DNA of 64,000 bases from Alistipes senegalensis JC50 (GTDB lineage Bacteria > Bacteroidota > Bacteroidia > Bacteroidales > Rikenellaceae), in contig NZ_CP102252.1 of NCBI RefSeq assembly GCF_025145645.1, positions 930,001-994,000 on the forward strand, written 5' to 3'. The notes beneath the pieces were generated by a model. It had not been told where the DNA came from, did not search any database, and saw nothing but the letters and a program-made list of their open reading frames with translations. The number at the start of each line of letters is the position of its first letter. Positions within the stretch are counted from its first letter, which is position 1. Positions 38,750 to 47,427 of this stretch are shown piece after piece. The position numbers were made by a program, and so were the translations under genes.

Positions 38750-38813
38750 GTCGATCATGTATATGTGAAACAACGCAATTATATGAAGCTCACCCCCTGC
38801 GGGTGGGCTTTTT
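38741..38813 (+). terminator. his attenuator: terminator with overlapping antiterminator
   Basis: The terminator stem AAGCTCACCC (38786-38795) pairs with GGGTGGGCTT (38801-38810) and is followed by T residues. An alternative pairing of GGGGT (38743-38747, at the leader stop codon) with ACCCC (38792-38796) would destroy this stem. A ribosome finishing the leader would cover 38743-38749 and so favour termination. A ribosome stalled at the His codons would leave it free. The antiterminator is inferred. Confidence 0.75.
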
Positions 38814-38869
38814 CATATGCCGGGCCGCAGGTGGGTGTCCGAAACGAAAACAATCAACACACACCGAAT

Positions 38870-39721
38870 ATGCTGAGAATAGCCATCCAGGCCAAGGGCC
38901 GACTGAACGAACAGAGTATCGAACTGCTTTCCGAAGCAGGCATCCGCGTTGCCGAGAGCAAACGCAAACTCATCTCCCGCGCCGAGGGATTCCCGCTGGA
39001 AGTCCTCTACCTGCGCGACGACGACATCCCGCAGGCCGTGGCCATGGGCGTCGCCGATGTGGGCATCGTGGGGCTGAACGAGGTCGCCGAGAAGGGCTTC
39101 ACCGTCGAACAGGTCATGGACCTCGGGTTCGGGGGCTGCCGCATCTCGCTGGCCGTGCCCAAATCCACCCCCTACGAGGGTCCCGACTTCTTCCGCGGCA
39201 AGCGCGTCGCCACCTCCTACCCCAACATCCTCGCCCGCTACTTCGCCGAGCGCGGCATCGAGGCCGAGATCCACACCATCGAGGGTTCCGTGGAGATCGC
39301 CCCGGCCGTGGGCATGGCCGACGCCATCTTCGACATCGTTTCCTCGGGCGGCACGCTCATCTCGAACGGGCTCACGGAGGTCGAAAAGGTCTTCTTCTCC
39401 GAGGCGGTGCTCATCGCCTGCCCCGGGCTCGACAGCGACAAGCGCCGCGAGATGAAGCAGCTGACGTTCCGTTTCAACTCGATCCTCGACAGCCGCGGAA
39501 TGAAATACGTGCTGATGAACCTCCCGAAGGAGCGGCTCGACGACGCCATCCGCATTCTCCCCGGCATGCGCAGCCCGACGGTGCTGCCGCTGGCGCAGGA
39601 GGGATGGTGCTCGATCCACGCCGTGATCGCCCAGGAGCAGCTCTGGGAGCGCATCGAACGTCTCAAAGAGATCGGAGCCGAAGGCATCCTGATCCTGGCC
39701 CTCGAAAACATGATCCGCTGA
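38870..39721 (+). CDS. hisG: ATP phosphoribosyltransferase, long form
   Basis: A 283-aa first enzyme of histidine synthesis (ATP + PRPP to phosphoribosyl-ATP). The start is MLRIAIQAKGRLNEQSIELL (38870). It has VLYLRDDDIPQAVAMGVADVGIVGLNE, the catalytic core ATSYPNILARYF, and EGSVEIAPAVGMADAIFDIVSSGGTL. The C-terminal regulatory ACT-like domain (PGMRSPTVLPLAQEGWCSIHAV) marks the long HisG form, feedback-inhibited by histidine and not needing HisZ. First structural gene of the operon. Confidence 0.97.
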   Translation: MLRIAIQAKGRLNEQSIELLSEAGIRVAESKRKLISRAEGFPLEVLYLRDDDIPQAVAMGVADVGIVGLNEVAEKGFTVEQVMDLGFGGCRISLAVPKSTPYEGPDFFRGKRVATSYPNILARYFAERGIEAEIHTIEGSVEIAPAVGMADAIFDIVSSGGTLISNGLTEVEKVFFSEAVLIACPGLDSDKRREMKQLTFRFNSILDSRGMKYVLMNLPKERLDDAIRILPGMRSPTVLPLAQEGWCSIHAVIAQEQLWERIERLKEIGAEGILILALENMIR

Positions 39722-39736
39722 AAATCCGAACCCGAT

Positions 39737-41032
39737 ATGGAAATCCTCAACATCTACCCCAACCCCGAACGCTCCGAGTGGGCGGCCCTCACCGAACGCT
39801 GCACGCGCCGGGAGGAGGAGATCACCCGTCAGGTGGCCTCGATTCTCGACGAGGTGCGCACCGGCGGCGACCGGGCCCTGCGCGACATCACCCGCCGCAT
39901 CGAGGGGCGCGACTGCAAAACGTTCGAAGTCCCCGCCGATGTCCGCCGCGCGGCCGCAGCGCTCATTCCCGAAGCGCTGAAGGAGGCCCTCGACACCGCC
40001 AAGGCCAATATCGAAGCCTTCCACCGCGCCCAGCTGCCCCCCGAGGTCAGCGTCGAACCGATGCCGGGCGTGCGGTGCGTCCAGCGCGCGCTGCCCATCC
40101 GCCGCGTGGGGCTCTACATCCCCGGCGGCAAAGCCCCGCTGTTCTCCACGGTGCTGATGCTGGCCGTTCCGGCCCGCGTCGCCGGATGCCCGGAGGTCGT
40201 GCTCTGCACCCCCGCGCGTCCCGACGGCACCATAGCCCCCGAAATCCTCTATGCCGCCGACCTCTGCGGCGTGGACCGCGTCTACGCCGTGGGCGGCGCG
40301 CAGGCCGTGGCGGCCCTGGCCTACGGCACCGAGAGCATCCCGCGCGTGGACAAGATCTTCGGTCCCGGCAACCGCTACGTCACCAAAGCCAAACAGTTGG
40401 TCGGCGCCAACGACGTGGCCGTCGATCTCCCGGCGGGCCCCTCGGAGGTGCTCGTGCTGGCCGACGACGAAGCGTCGCCCGACTTCGCCGCCGCCGACCT
40501 CCTCTCGCAGGCCGAACACGGAGGCGACAGCCAGGCGGTGCTGGTCTGCGCCTCGGAACGCTTTGCCCGCGACACCCGGCGCGCCGTCGAAGAGCAGTTG
40601 CAACAGCTTCAGCGCGGCGACACCATCCGCGAAGCGCTCCGCCAGAGCCGCATCGTGGTGCTCGACAGCCGCGAGAAGATGATCGCCTTCGCCAACGCCT
40701 ACGCTCCCGAGCACCTGATCGTCTCGATGCGCGACGCTTGGGAGGCCGCGGCGCAGATCACCGCCGCCGGCAGCGTCTTCATCGGGCCGTGGTCGCCCGA
40801 GAGCGCCGGCGACTACGCCTCGGGCACCAACCACACGCTGCCCACGGGCGGCTGGGCGCGGGCTTACAGCGGCGTGAACACCGATTCGTTCCTGCGCAAG
40901 ATCACCTATCAGGAACTCACCCGCGACGGGCTTTCGGCCCTCTCCCCGGCGATCGTCGCCATGGCCGAGGCCGAAGGGCTCGGGGCGCACGCCGCCGCAG
41001 TCCGCGTCCGTCTGAAAAAAGAGCGCCCATGA
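39737..41032 (+). CDS. hisD: Histidinol dehydrogenase
   Basis: A 431-aa zinc enzyme performing the last two oxidations, histidinol to histidine, with NAD. It has PGGKAPLFSTVLMLAVPARVAGC, AVGGAQAVAALAYGTESIPRVDKIFGPGNRYVTKAKQLV, the conserved SQAEHGGDSQAVLV (zinc and catalytic His) and GTNHTLPTGGWARAYSGVNTDSF. Its stop overlaps the hisC start (ATGA). Confidence 0.98.
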   Translation: MEILNIYPNPERSEWAALTERCTRREEEITRQVASILDEVRTGGDRALRDITRRIEGRDCKTFEVPADVRRAAAALIPEALKEALDTAKANIEAFHRAQLPPEVSVEPMPGVRCVQRALPIRRVGLYIPGGKAPLFSTVLMLAVPARVAGCPEVVLCTPARPDGTIAPEILYAADLCGVDRVYAVGGAQAVAALAYGTESIPRVDKIFGPGNRYVTKAKQLVGANDVAVDLPAGPSEVLVLADDEASPDFAAADLLSQAEHGGDSQAVLVCASERFARDTRRAVEEQLQQLQRGDTIREALRQSRIVVLDSREKMIAFANAYAPEHLIVSMRDAWEAAAQITAAGSVFIGPWSPESAGDYASGTNHTLPTGGWARAYSGVNTDSFLRKITYQELTRDGLSALSPAIVAMAEAEGLGAHAAAVRVRLKKERP

Positions 41033-42063
41033 AGACCCTCGAACAACTCGTGCGCCCCAACATCCGGACGCTGAAACCCTACTCCACGGCCCGCGACGAA
41101 TACGCCGGCGGGGAGATCACGACGTGGCTCGATGCCAACGAAAACCCCTACGAAAACGGCGTCAACCGCTACCCCGACCCGCACCAGAAGGAGCTGAAAC
41201 GGCGCATCGCCGCGCTGAAAGGCGTGCGCGAAGAGCAGGTTTTCATCGGCAACGGCAGCGACGAGGCCATCGACCTCGCCTACCGCATCTTCTGCCGTCC
41301 GGGCACAGACAACGCCGTTTCGATCGCCCCGACCTACGGCATGTACCGCGTCGCCGCCGACATCAACGACATCGAGATGCGCGAGGTGCCCCTCGGCGAG
41401 GAGTTCTCGCTCCCGGTCGAAGCGCTGCTGGCCGCGGCCGACGAACGCACCAAACTGCTGTGGCTCTGTTCGCCGAACAACCCCACGGGCAACGCCTTCC
41501 CGGCGGCCGACATCGAACGGCTCATCCGCCGTTTCGACGGCATGGTCGTGCTCGACGAAGCCTACATCGACTTCGCCTCCGGACCGGGATTCCTCGCGCG
41601 GCTCGACGAGTTCGAGAACCTCATCGTCCTGCAAACCCTCTCCAAAGCGTGGGGCATGGCGGGACTGCGCCTCGGGCTGGCCTTCGCGTCGGCCCCCGTC
41701 GCAGAGCTCTTCGCCCGCGTGAAATATCCCTACAACATCAACTGCCTGGCGCAGGCCGCCGTCGCCGAACGGCTCTCGTTCGACATCGCAGGGCAGGTGG
41801 CGCAGCTCCGCGCCGAGCGCGACGCCATCGCCCGGGCCCTCGCGGCATGCCCCGCCATCGAACGGGTCTACCCCTCGGAGGCCAATTTCGTGCTGGTCCG
41901 CACCCCCGATCCCGACCGCCTTTACGACGCGCTGATCGCCGCCGGCGTCATCGTCCGCAACCGCTCGCGCATCCCGGGGTGCGAAGGGTGCCTGCGCATC
42001 ACCGTCGGGACGCCCGAGGAGAATGTCCGGATGCTGGAAACCGTCAAAAATTTCACCCTATGA
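41029..42063 (+). CDS. hisC: Histidinol-phosphate aminotransferase
   Basis: A 344-aa PLP enzyme making histidinol phosphate. The start ATG overlaps the hisD stop. Motifs: LDANENPYENGVNRYPDP, IGNGSDEAIDLAYR, CSPNNPTGNAF, VVLDEAYIDFA, and the PLP lysine in TLSKAWGMAGLRLGLA. The C-terminal Arg in CLRITVGTPEEN binds phosphate. Standard length. The end overlaps hisB by ATGA. Confidence 0.97.
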   Translation: MKTLEQLVRPNIRTLKPYSTARDEYAGGEITTWLDANENPYENGVNRYPDPHQKELKRRIAALKGVREEQVFIGNGSDEAIDLAYRIFCRPGTDNAVSIAPTYGMYRVAADINDIEMREVPLGEEFSLPVEALLAAADERTKLLWLCSPNNPTGNAFPAADIERLIRRFDGMVVLDEAYIDFASGPGFLARLDEFENLIVLQTLSKAWGMAGLRLGLAFASAPVAELFARVKYPYNINCLAQAAVAERLSFDIAGQVAQLRAERDAIARALAACPAIERVYPSEANFVLVRTPDPDRLYDALIAAGVIVRNRSRIPGCEGCLRITVGTPEENVRMLETVKNFTL

Positions 42064-43187
42064 AAAAAGCCCTCTTCATCGACCGCGACGGCACCGTCAT
42101 CGCCGAACCCGCGGACGAACAGATCGACAGTCTCGAAAAACTCGCGTTCGTGCCCGGAGCCATCTCCGCGCTGAAAGCCCTCACGGGCCTCGGGTTCGAC
42201 CTCGTGCTGGCCACCAACCAGGACGGGCTGGGCACCGCGTCCTTTCCCGAGGAGACCTTCTGGCCGGCGCACGAAAAGATGCTCTCGACGCTGCGGGGCG
42301 AGGGCGTCGCGTTCGACGACCAGCTGATCGACCGCACTTTCCCGCACGACAACGCCCCCACGCGCAAGCCCGGAACCGGGATGTTCGGCCGCTACACGGG
42401 CGGCGAATACGACCTCGCGGCGAGTTACGTCATCGGCGACCGCGTGACCGACATCCTGCTGGCCCGCAACCTCGGAGCCCGGGGCATCCTGCTGGCGCCC
42501 GCCGCCGAGGGGCTCCGGATGCTCGACGAAGCCGGGGCCGCCGACGCCTGCGCGCTGGTCACCGACTCGTGGGCCGAGATCGCCGAGTTCATCCGCCGCG
42601 GCGAACGCCGGGTGGAGGTCCGGCGCGAGACCCGCGAGACGCAGATCACCGTCCGCCTCGACCTCGACGGCCGCGGCGACTTCAACGGCGAGATCTCCAC
42701 GGGCCTGCGCTTCCTCGACCACATGCTCGCGCAGATCGCCCACCACGGCGGCGTGTCGCTGGCCGTGGATGCCCGGGGCGACCTCGACATCGACGAACAC
42801 CACACGATGGAGGATGTGGCCATCACCCTGGGCGAGGCCATCGACCGCGCGCTGGGCACGAAGGCCGGAATCGCCCGCTACGGCTTCGCCCTGCCGATGG
42901 ACGACTGCCGGGCGCTGGTGCTCCTCGACTTCGGGGGCCGCATCGACTTCGAGTGGGACGCCGAATTCCGCCGCGAGCGGGTCGGCGACGTTCCGACGGA
43001 GATGTTCCGCCACTTCTTCCACTCGCTCGCGTGCGCCGCACGGTGCAACCTCCAGATCTCGGCCCGCGGCGACAACGACCACCACAAGGCCGAAGCCATC
43101 TTCAAAGCCTTCGCCCGCGCCCTGCGCATGGCCGTCGGCCGGCAGGGCTTCGGATACGACATTCCCAGCAGCAAAGGAGTCCTATGA
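42060..43187 (+). CDS. hisB: Bifunctional histidinol-phosphatase / imidazoleglycerol-phosphate dehydratase
   Basis: A 375-aa fusion. Residues 1 to about 165 are a HAD phosphatase (LFIDRDGTV with two Asp; VIGDRVTDILLARNLG). Residues about 175-375 are the dehydratase: RFLDHMLAQIAHHGG, DIDEHHTMEDVAITLGEA and RGDNDHHKAEAIFKAFARAL supply the metal-binding His/Glu. It catalyses steps six and eight of the pathway. The two-domain form is known from enterobacteria and Bacteroidetes. Confidence 0.97.
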   Translation: MKKALFIDRDGTVIAEPADEQIDSLEKLAFVPGAISALKALTGLGFDLVLATNQDGLGTASFPEETFWPAHEKMLSTLRGEGVAFDDQLIDRTFPHDNAPTRKPGTGMFGRYTGGEYDLAASYVIGDRVTDILLARNLGARGILLAPAAEGLRMLDEAGAADACALVTDSWAEIAEFIRRGERRVEVRRETRETQITVRLDLDGRGDFNGEISTGLRFLDHMLAQIAHHGGVSLAVDARGDLDIDEHHTMEDVAITLGEAIDRALGTKAGIARYGFALPMDDCRALVLLDFGGRIDFEWDAEFRRERVGDVPTEMFRHFFHSLACAARCNLQISARGDNDHHKAEAIFKAFARALRMAVGRQGFGYDIPSSKGVL

Positions 43188-43780
43188 TAGCGGTAGTCGA
43201 TTACGATACGGGCAACCTGCGGTCGGTTGCCGACGCCCTGCACCGCGCCGGGGCCGAATTCATCCTCACGGCCGACCCCGCGCTGCTGCGCCGCGCCGAC
43301 CGGGTGATCCTGCCGGGGGTCGGGGAGGCTTCGTCCGCGATGGCGAAACTCCGCGAACGGGGTCTCGACACCGTGATCCCCACGCTCACGCAGCCCGTGC
43401 TGGGCATCTGCATCGGCATGCAGCTGATGTGCCTGTCGAGCGAGGAGGGCGACGCCCGCTGCATGGGCATCTTCCCGACGCGGGTCCGGCGGCTTCCGAC
43501 GCTCACCGCCGCGGGCGAGCGGCTCAAAGTCCCCCACGTGGGCTGGGACACGATCTCGGAGCTCCGCACCCCGCTGTTCGACGGCATGGCCGAAAACACC
43601 TATGTATATTACGTCCACTCCTTCGCGGCGGAACCGTGTGCAGCGACCGTCGCCACGACCCGCTACGGAGTTCCGTTCAGCGCGGCGCTCGGCCGCGGCA
43701 ACTTCTTCGGCACGCAGTTCCACCCCGAAAAGAGCGGGCGGGCGGGCGCGCTGATCTTACAGAATTTCCTAAACCTCTGA
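43184..43780 (+). CDS. hisH: Imidazole glycerol phosphate synthase, glutaminase subunit
   Basis: A 198-aa class I glutamine amidotransferase supplying ammonia to HisF. Catalytic Cys is in LGICIGMQLM (about residue 80), and His-x-Glu is in FGTQFHPEKSG (near 184-186). It also has VVDYDTGNLRSV and ILPGVGEASSAM. It starts with ATGA overlap on hisB and is followed after 4 bp by hisA. Confidence 0.97.
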   Translation: MIAVVDYDTGNLRSVADALHRAGAEFILTADPALLRRADRVILPGVGEASSAMAKLRERGLDTVIPTLTQPVLGICIGMQLMCLSSEEGDARCMGIFPTRVRRLPTLTAAGERLKVPHVGWDTISELRTPLFDGMAENTYVYYVHSFAAEPCAATVATTRYGVPFSAALGRGNFFGTQFHPEKSGRAGALILQNFLNL

Positions 43781-43784
43781 CACC

Positions 43785-44513
43785 ATGATCGAAATCATAC
43801 CGGCAACGGACATCATCGACGGCCAGTGCGTGCGCCTGACGCAGGGCGACTACGCCAGCCGGAAAACCTACTACCGCGACCCGCTCGAAGCGGCCCTGCG
43901 CTTCGAGGAGGCGGGCATCCGCCGCCTGCACATGGTCGATCTCGACGGCGCCAAAGCCTCCGAACCCCGCAACCTCGCGGTGCTGGAGCGCGTGGCGACG
44001 CGGACGGGGCTCGAAGTGCAGTACGGCGGCGGCATCAAGAGCCGCGAGGCGCTGCGCAGCGTCTTCGACGCCGGGGCCGGCCGTGCCATCTGCGGCAGCC
44101 TCGCCGTCCGCGAACCCGAACGCTTCGCCGAATGGCTCACGGAGTTCGGGCCCGAACGGCTGATCCTCGGGGCCGACATCCGCGACGGCTCGGTGGCCAT
44201 CCAAGGCTGGCTGGAAAGTTCGGCGCTCACGGCTCCCGAACTGATCGGGCGCTTCCTTCCGCAGGGACTTGCGCAGGTCATCTGCACCGACATTTCGCGC
44301 GACGGCATGCTGTGCGGCCCCTCGGCGGCCTTCTACGCCGAGTTGCAAAGCCGCTTCCCGGCCGTGGAGATCACCGTCAGCGGCGGCATCTCAGGCATGG
44401 ACGACATCGGGGAGCTCGACCGGCAGGGCCTGCGAAGCGTCATCGTCGGCAAAGCCCTCTACGAAGGGCGCATCACCCTCAAAGAACTCGAACGATGCTT
44501 GCGAAACGCATAA
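43785..44513 (+). CDS. hisA: ProFAR isomerase
   Basis: A 242-aa TIM barrel isomerising ProFAR to PRFAR. The first catalytic Asp lies in the IPATDIIDGQCVRLTQGDY start; VQYGGGIKSREALRSVFDAGA and ISRDGMLCGPSAAFYAEL follow, with phosphate sites SGGISGMDDI and KALYEGRITL. The 3' end overlaps hisF by 19 bp. Confidence 0.97.
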   Translation: MIEIIPATDIIDGQCVRLTQGDYASRKTYYRDPLEAALRFEEAGIRRLHMVDLDGAKASEPRNLAVLERVATRTGLEVQYGGGIKSREALRSVFDAGAGRAICGSLAVREPERFAEWLTEFGPERLILGADIRDGSVAIQGWLESSALTAPELIGRFLPQGLAQVICTDISRDGMLCGPSAAFYAELQSRFPAVEITVSGGISGMDDIGELDRQGLRSVIVGKALYEGRITLKELERCLRNA

Positions 44514-45247
44514 TCCCCTGCCTCGACATCCGCGACGGCCAGACCGTCAAGGGGATCAACTTCGTGGGGCTCAAACAGGTCGGCGACCCCGTGGAACTCG
44601 GCGCGAAATACGCCGCCGAGGGGGCCGACGAACTGGTCTACCTCGACATCAGCGCCTCGGAGGAGGGCCGCCGAACCTTCACCGAGCTGGTTTCGCGCAT
44701 CGCCGCACGCATCGACATCCCCTTCACCGTCGGGGGCGGCATCTCGTCGGTCGATGACGCCGGGCGGCTCCTCGACGCCGGGGCCGACAAGGTCACGCTC
44801 AACAGCGCCGCCGTAGCCGATCCCGCGCTGATCGACGCCATCGCGGCCAAATACGGTTCGCAGTTCGTCGTGGCGGCGATCGACGCCCGGACGGTCGGGG
44901 GCCGCTGGGTCGTAACGACCCACGGCGGCAAACGCCCCACCGACCGCGAACTCTTCGCCTGGGCCCGCGAGGCCGCCGACCGCGGTGCGGGCGAGATCCT
45001 CTTCACCTCGATGGACCACGACGGCACGAAGAACGGCTATCCGTGCGACACCTTCGCGCGGCTGGCCGAACTGCCCGTCCCGATCATCGCCTCGGGCGGC
45101 GCCGGCACGGTGGACCACATCGCCGACGTGCTGACCCTCGGCCGCGCCGACGCGGCATTGGCCGCCAGTATCTTCCACTACAACGAAATTCCGATCCCCG
45201 TGCTGAAACGGGCCTTGAACGAACGCAACATAAACGTCAGATTATAA
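44495..45247 (+). CDS. hisF: Imidazole glycerol phosphate synthase, cyclase subunit
   Basis: A 250-aa TIM barrel forming IGP and AICAR from PRFAR and ammonia. The start is MLAKRIIPCLDIRDGQTVKGINFVGLKQVGDPVELG (44495). It has catalytic Asp in CLDIRDG and SMDHDGTKNGY, and PFTVGGGISSVDDAGRLLDAGADKVTLNSAAV. C-terminal PIIASGGAGTVDHIADVL binds phosphate. Paralogous to hisA. Confidence 0.98.
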   Translation: MLAKRIIPCLDIRDGQTVKGINFVGLKQVGDPVELGAKYAAEGADELVYLDISASEEGRRTFTELVSRIAARIDIPFTVGGGISSVDDAGRLLDAGADKVTLNSAAVADPALIDAIAAKYGSQFVVAAIDARTVGGRWVVTTHGGKRPTDRELFAWAREAADRGAGEILFTSMDHDGTKNGYPCDTFARLAELPVPIIASGGAGTVDHIADVLTLGRADAALAASIFHYNEIPIPVLKRALNERNINVRL

Positions 45248-45254
45248 AACCGCT

Positions 45255-45875
45255 ATGAAAATCGAAGCAAAACCGTTCTCGGCGCTCGACGCCGCGAAAC
45301 TCCCCGGCGGACTCGTTCCCGCCGTCATCCAGGACGCCCGGACCCTGCAAGTGCTCATGCTGGGCTACATGAACGAAGAGGCTTACAACAAGAGCCTCGC
45401 CGAAGGACGCGTCACCTTTTACAGCCGCTCGCGCCAGTGCCTCTGGACCAAGGGCGAAACCAGCGGCAACTGGCTCGACATCGTATCCGTCGCCGCCGAC
45501 TGCGACAACGACACGCTGCTCGTGCGCGTCATCCCCCACGGCCCGACCTGCCACACGGGTTCGAAAACCTGCTTCGGGGAGGCCGTTCCCGAGACCGAGG
45601 GCTTCATCCGCTACCTGCAAAGCGTCATTCAGGGGCGCCACGCCGAGATGCCCGAAGGTTCCTACACCTCGAAGCTCTTCAACCGGGGCGTGAACAAGAT
45701 CGCGCAGAAGGTCGGCGAAGAGGCCGTGGAAACCGTCATCGAGGCCGTGGCCCAAAACCGCGAGGCGATGATCTACGAGGCTTCGGACCTCATCTACCAC
45801 CTGCTCGTGTTACTCGAAGCCACGGGTTGTTCGATCGCCGATCTCGAAAAGGAGCTGGCACGCCGCCACTCCTGA
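45255..45875 (+). CDS. hisIE: Phosphoribosyl-AMP cyclohydrolase / phosphoribosyl-ATP pyrophosphatase
   Basis: A 206-aa fusion performing steps two and three. The HisI part includes VLMLGYMNEEAYNKSLAEGRVTFYSRSRQCLWTKGETSGN and the zinc/Mg site DCDNDTLL with HGPTCHTGSKTCF. The HisE part (about 115-206) has YTSKLFNRGVNKIAQKVGEEAVETVIEA and EASDLIYHLLVLL. Last gene of the operon; a strong terminator follows. Confidence 0.98.
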   Translation: MKIEAKPFSALDAAKLPGGLVPAVIQDARTLQVLMLGYMNEEAYNKSLAEGRVTFYSRSRQCLWTKGETSGNWLDIVSVAADCDNDTLLVRVIPHGPTCHTGSKTCFGEAVPETEGFIRYLQSVIQGRHAEMPEGSYTSKLFNRGVNKIAQKVGEEAVETVIEAVAQNREAMIYEASDLIYHLLVLLEATGCSIADLEKELARRHS

Positions 45876-45913
45876 TCCCCGACCGGTCCGGAAATCCGGA
45901 CCGCAGAGCGCAA

Positions 45914-45951
45914 CGCCGCAGCGTGCTTTTTCAGCACGCTGCGGCGCTTTT
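45914..45951 (+). terminator. Terminator of the histidine operon
   Basis: CGCCGCAGCGTGCT (45914-45927) pairs with AGCACGCTGCGGCG (45933-45946) over a TTTTC loop, with T6 after it. Confidence 0.95.
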
Positions 45952-46008
45952 TTCGACCCGATCCGATATTTTTTCGTCATTTCAGGCTACAAACCCCGCA
46001 AAAAAAGT

Positions 46009-46016
46009 TACATTTG
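46009..46016 (+). promoter_or_regulatory. -7 box of the DUF1080 operon
   Basis: TACATTTG matches TAnnTTTG, 85 bp upstream of the first gene. No good -33 is visible. Confidence 0.55.
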
Positions 46017-46101
46017 TGAAACAGACCCCGAAAAAAGCGAAAACCAAACTTACCCGGTTAAGATAAACGATAACCCCAAAAACTGCCTAAACCTACACCT
46101 T

Positions 46102-47406
46102 ATGAAACGAAACTCATTCCGAAATCTGCTCCGCACGCTGGCCGGATCAGGGATCATCGCGGCCTGCCTCTGCTCGTGCGGGCCCCGTCACAACACCCTC
46201 ACCGAAGCCGAAATCGCCGACGGCTGGCAACTGCTCTTCGACGGCAAGACGCTCGACCAATGGAAAGACTTCAACGGCGATTCGCTCACGCAGCCGTGGC
46301 ATGTCGTGGACGGCTGCATTCAGGCCGCGGGCGACGGCAGCGACCTTTCGGGATACATCGTCACCAAAAAACAGTATGAAAACTTCATTCTCGACTGGGA
46401 CTGGAAACTCTCCCCGGGCGGCAACAGCGGCATGCTCTACCATGTGGTCGAGAACCCCTATTTCGCGGTTCCCTACGTCACCGGACCCGAATATCAGCTG
46501 ATCGACAACGACGGCTGGGAGGCGCAGAACGCCCCGACGAAACTCGAACCGTGGCAACGGCTGGGCGTGGACTACGCCATGCACCTCCCGAACCCCGATT
46601 CGCTCGTCGTCAATCCGCAGGGCGAGTGGAACACGTCGCGCATCGTCTGCGACAACGGCCACGTCGAGCATTGGCTCAACGGCCGCAAAATCCTCGAATT
46701 CGACGCCTGGACCGACGACTGGTTCGCCCGCAAGAACAGCGGCAAATGGGAGACGGCTCCCGAATACGGCCTAGCGCAGCGAGGCGTCATCTGTCTGCAA
46801 GACCACGGCTACCCCGCCTCGTTCCGCAACCTGAAGATCAAGGAGCTGCCGCGCAAGGCCGGCCGGGAGGTCGAACTTTTCAACGGCAGGGACCTCACGG
46901 GCTGGGAGGCTTACGGCACCGAGAAATGGTACGTGGACAAAGAGGGCAACCTCGTCTGCGAGAGCGGCCCCGACAAGCAGTACGGCTACCTCGCCACGCG
47001 GGAGTATTACGACGATTTCGACCTCACGGTGGAGTTCAAACAGCTGGCGAACGGCAATTCGGGCGTCTTCTTCCGTTCGTTCGTCGAGCCGCCCGTGAAG
47101 GTCCACGGCTGGCAGTGCGAGGTGGCTCCCAAGGGGCACGACACGGCGGGCATCTACGAATCCTACGGCCGCGGATGGCTGGTGCAGATTCCCGACGAGA
47201 AGGAGTCGGTGCTCAAGGAGGGCGAGTGGAACACGCTGCGCCTGCGGGTGCAGGGCGACCGCGTGCAAACGTGGCTCAACGGCGAGGCGATGGCCGACAT
47301 CACCGATGCGAAGATCGGCGCCGCACAGGGACGCATCGCCCTGCAAATCCACGACGGCGGAGGCATCAAAGTCCTCTGGCGCAACCTCCGGCTCACGACC
47401 TTATAA
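46102..47406 (+). CDS. DUF1080 lipoprotein with two domains (3-keto-glycoside-acting type)
   Basis: A 434-aa lipoprotein with lipobox AACLCSC-GPRH. It holds two DUF1080 (3-keto-disaccharide hydrolase, concanavalin-like) domains: about 38-245 (GWQLLFDGKTLDQWKDFNG, SPGGNSGMLYHVVE, GPEYQLIDNDG, EWNTSRIV, HWLNGRKILEF) and about 252-432 (VELFNGRDLTGWEAYG, LANGNSGVFFRSF, WNTLRLRVQGDRVQTWLNG). Family members cleave 3-oxo-glycosides by elimination or hydrolysis. The gene is first in an operon with a Gfo/Idh/MocA oxidoreductase, its natural partner. Periplasmic or surface location is inferred from the lipobox. Confidence 0.87.
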   Translation: MKRNSFRNLLRTLAGSGIIAACLCSCGPRHNTLTEAEIADGWQLLFDGKTLDQWKDFNGDSLTQPWHVVDGCIQAAGDGSDLSGYIVTKKQYENFILDWDWKLSPGGNSGMLYHVVENPYFAVPYVTGPEYQLIDNDGWEAQNAPTKLEPWQRLGVDYAMHLPNPDSLVVNPQGEWNTSRIVCDNGHVEHWLNGRKILEFDAWTDDWFARKNSGKWETAPEYGLAQRGVICLQDHGYPASFRNLKIKELPRKAGREVELFNGRDLTGWEAYGTEKWYVDKEGNLVCESGPDKQYGYLATREYYDDFDLTVEFKQLANGNSGVFFRSFVEPPVKVHGWQCEVAPKGHDTAGIYESYGRGWLVQIPDEKESVLKEGEWNTLRLRVQGDRVQTWLNGEAMADITDAKIGAAQGRIALQIHDGGGIKVLWRNLRLTTL

Positions 47407-47427
47407 ATCCAAAACAACCTGAAGAAA

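Noticed and set aside
38813..40990. 725-codon minus-strand frame across hisG-hisD
   Set aside because: Antisense shadow; hisG and hisD have complete motifs on the plus strand.
38611..42063. 1150-codon plus-strand frame ending with hisC
   Set aside because: Only the last part (from 41029) is hisC; the rest is out of frame with hisG and hisD and has no signature.
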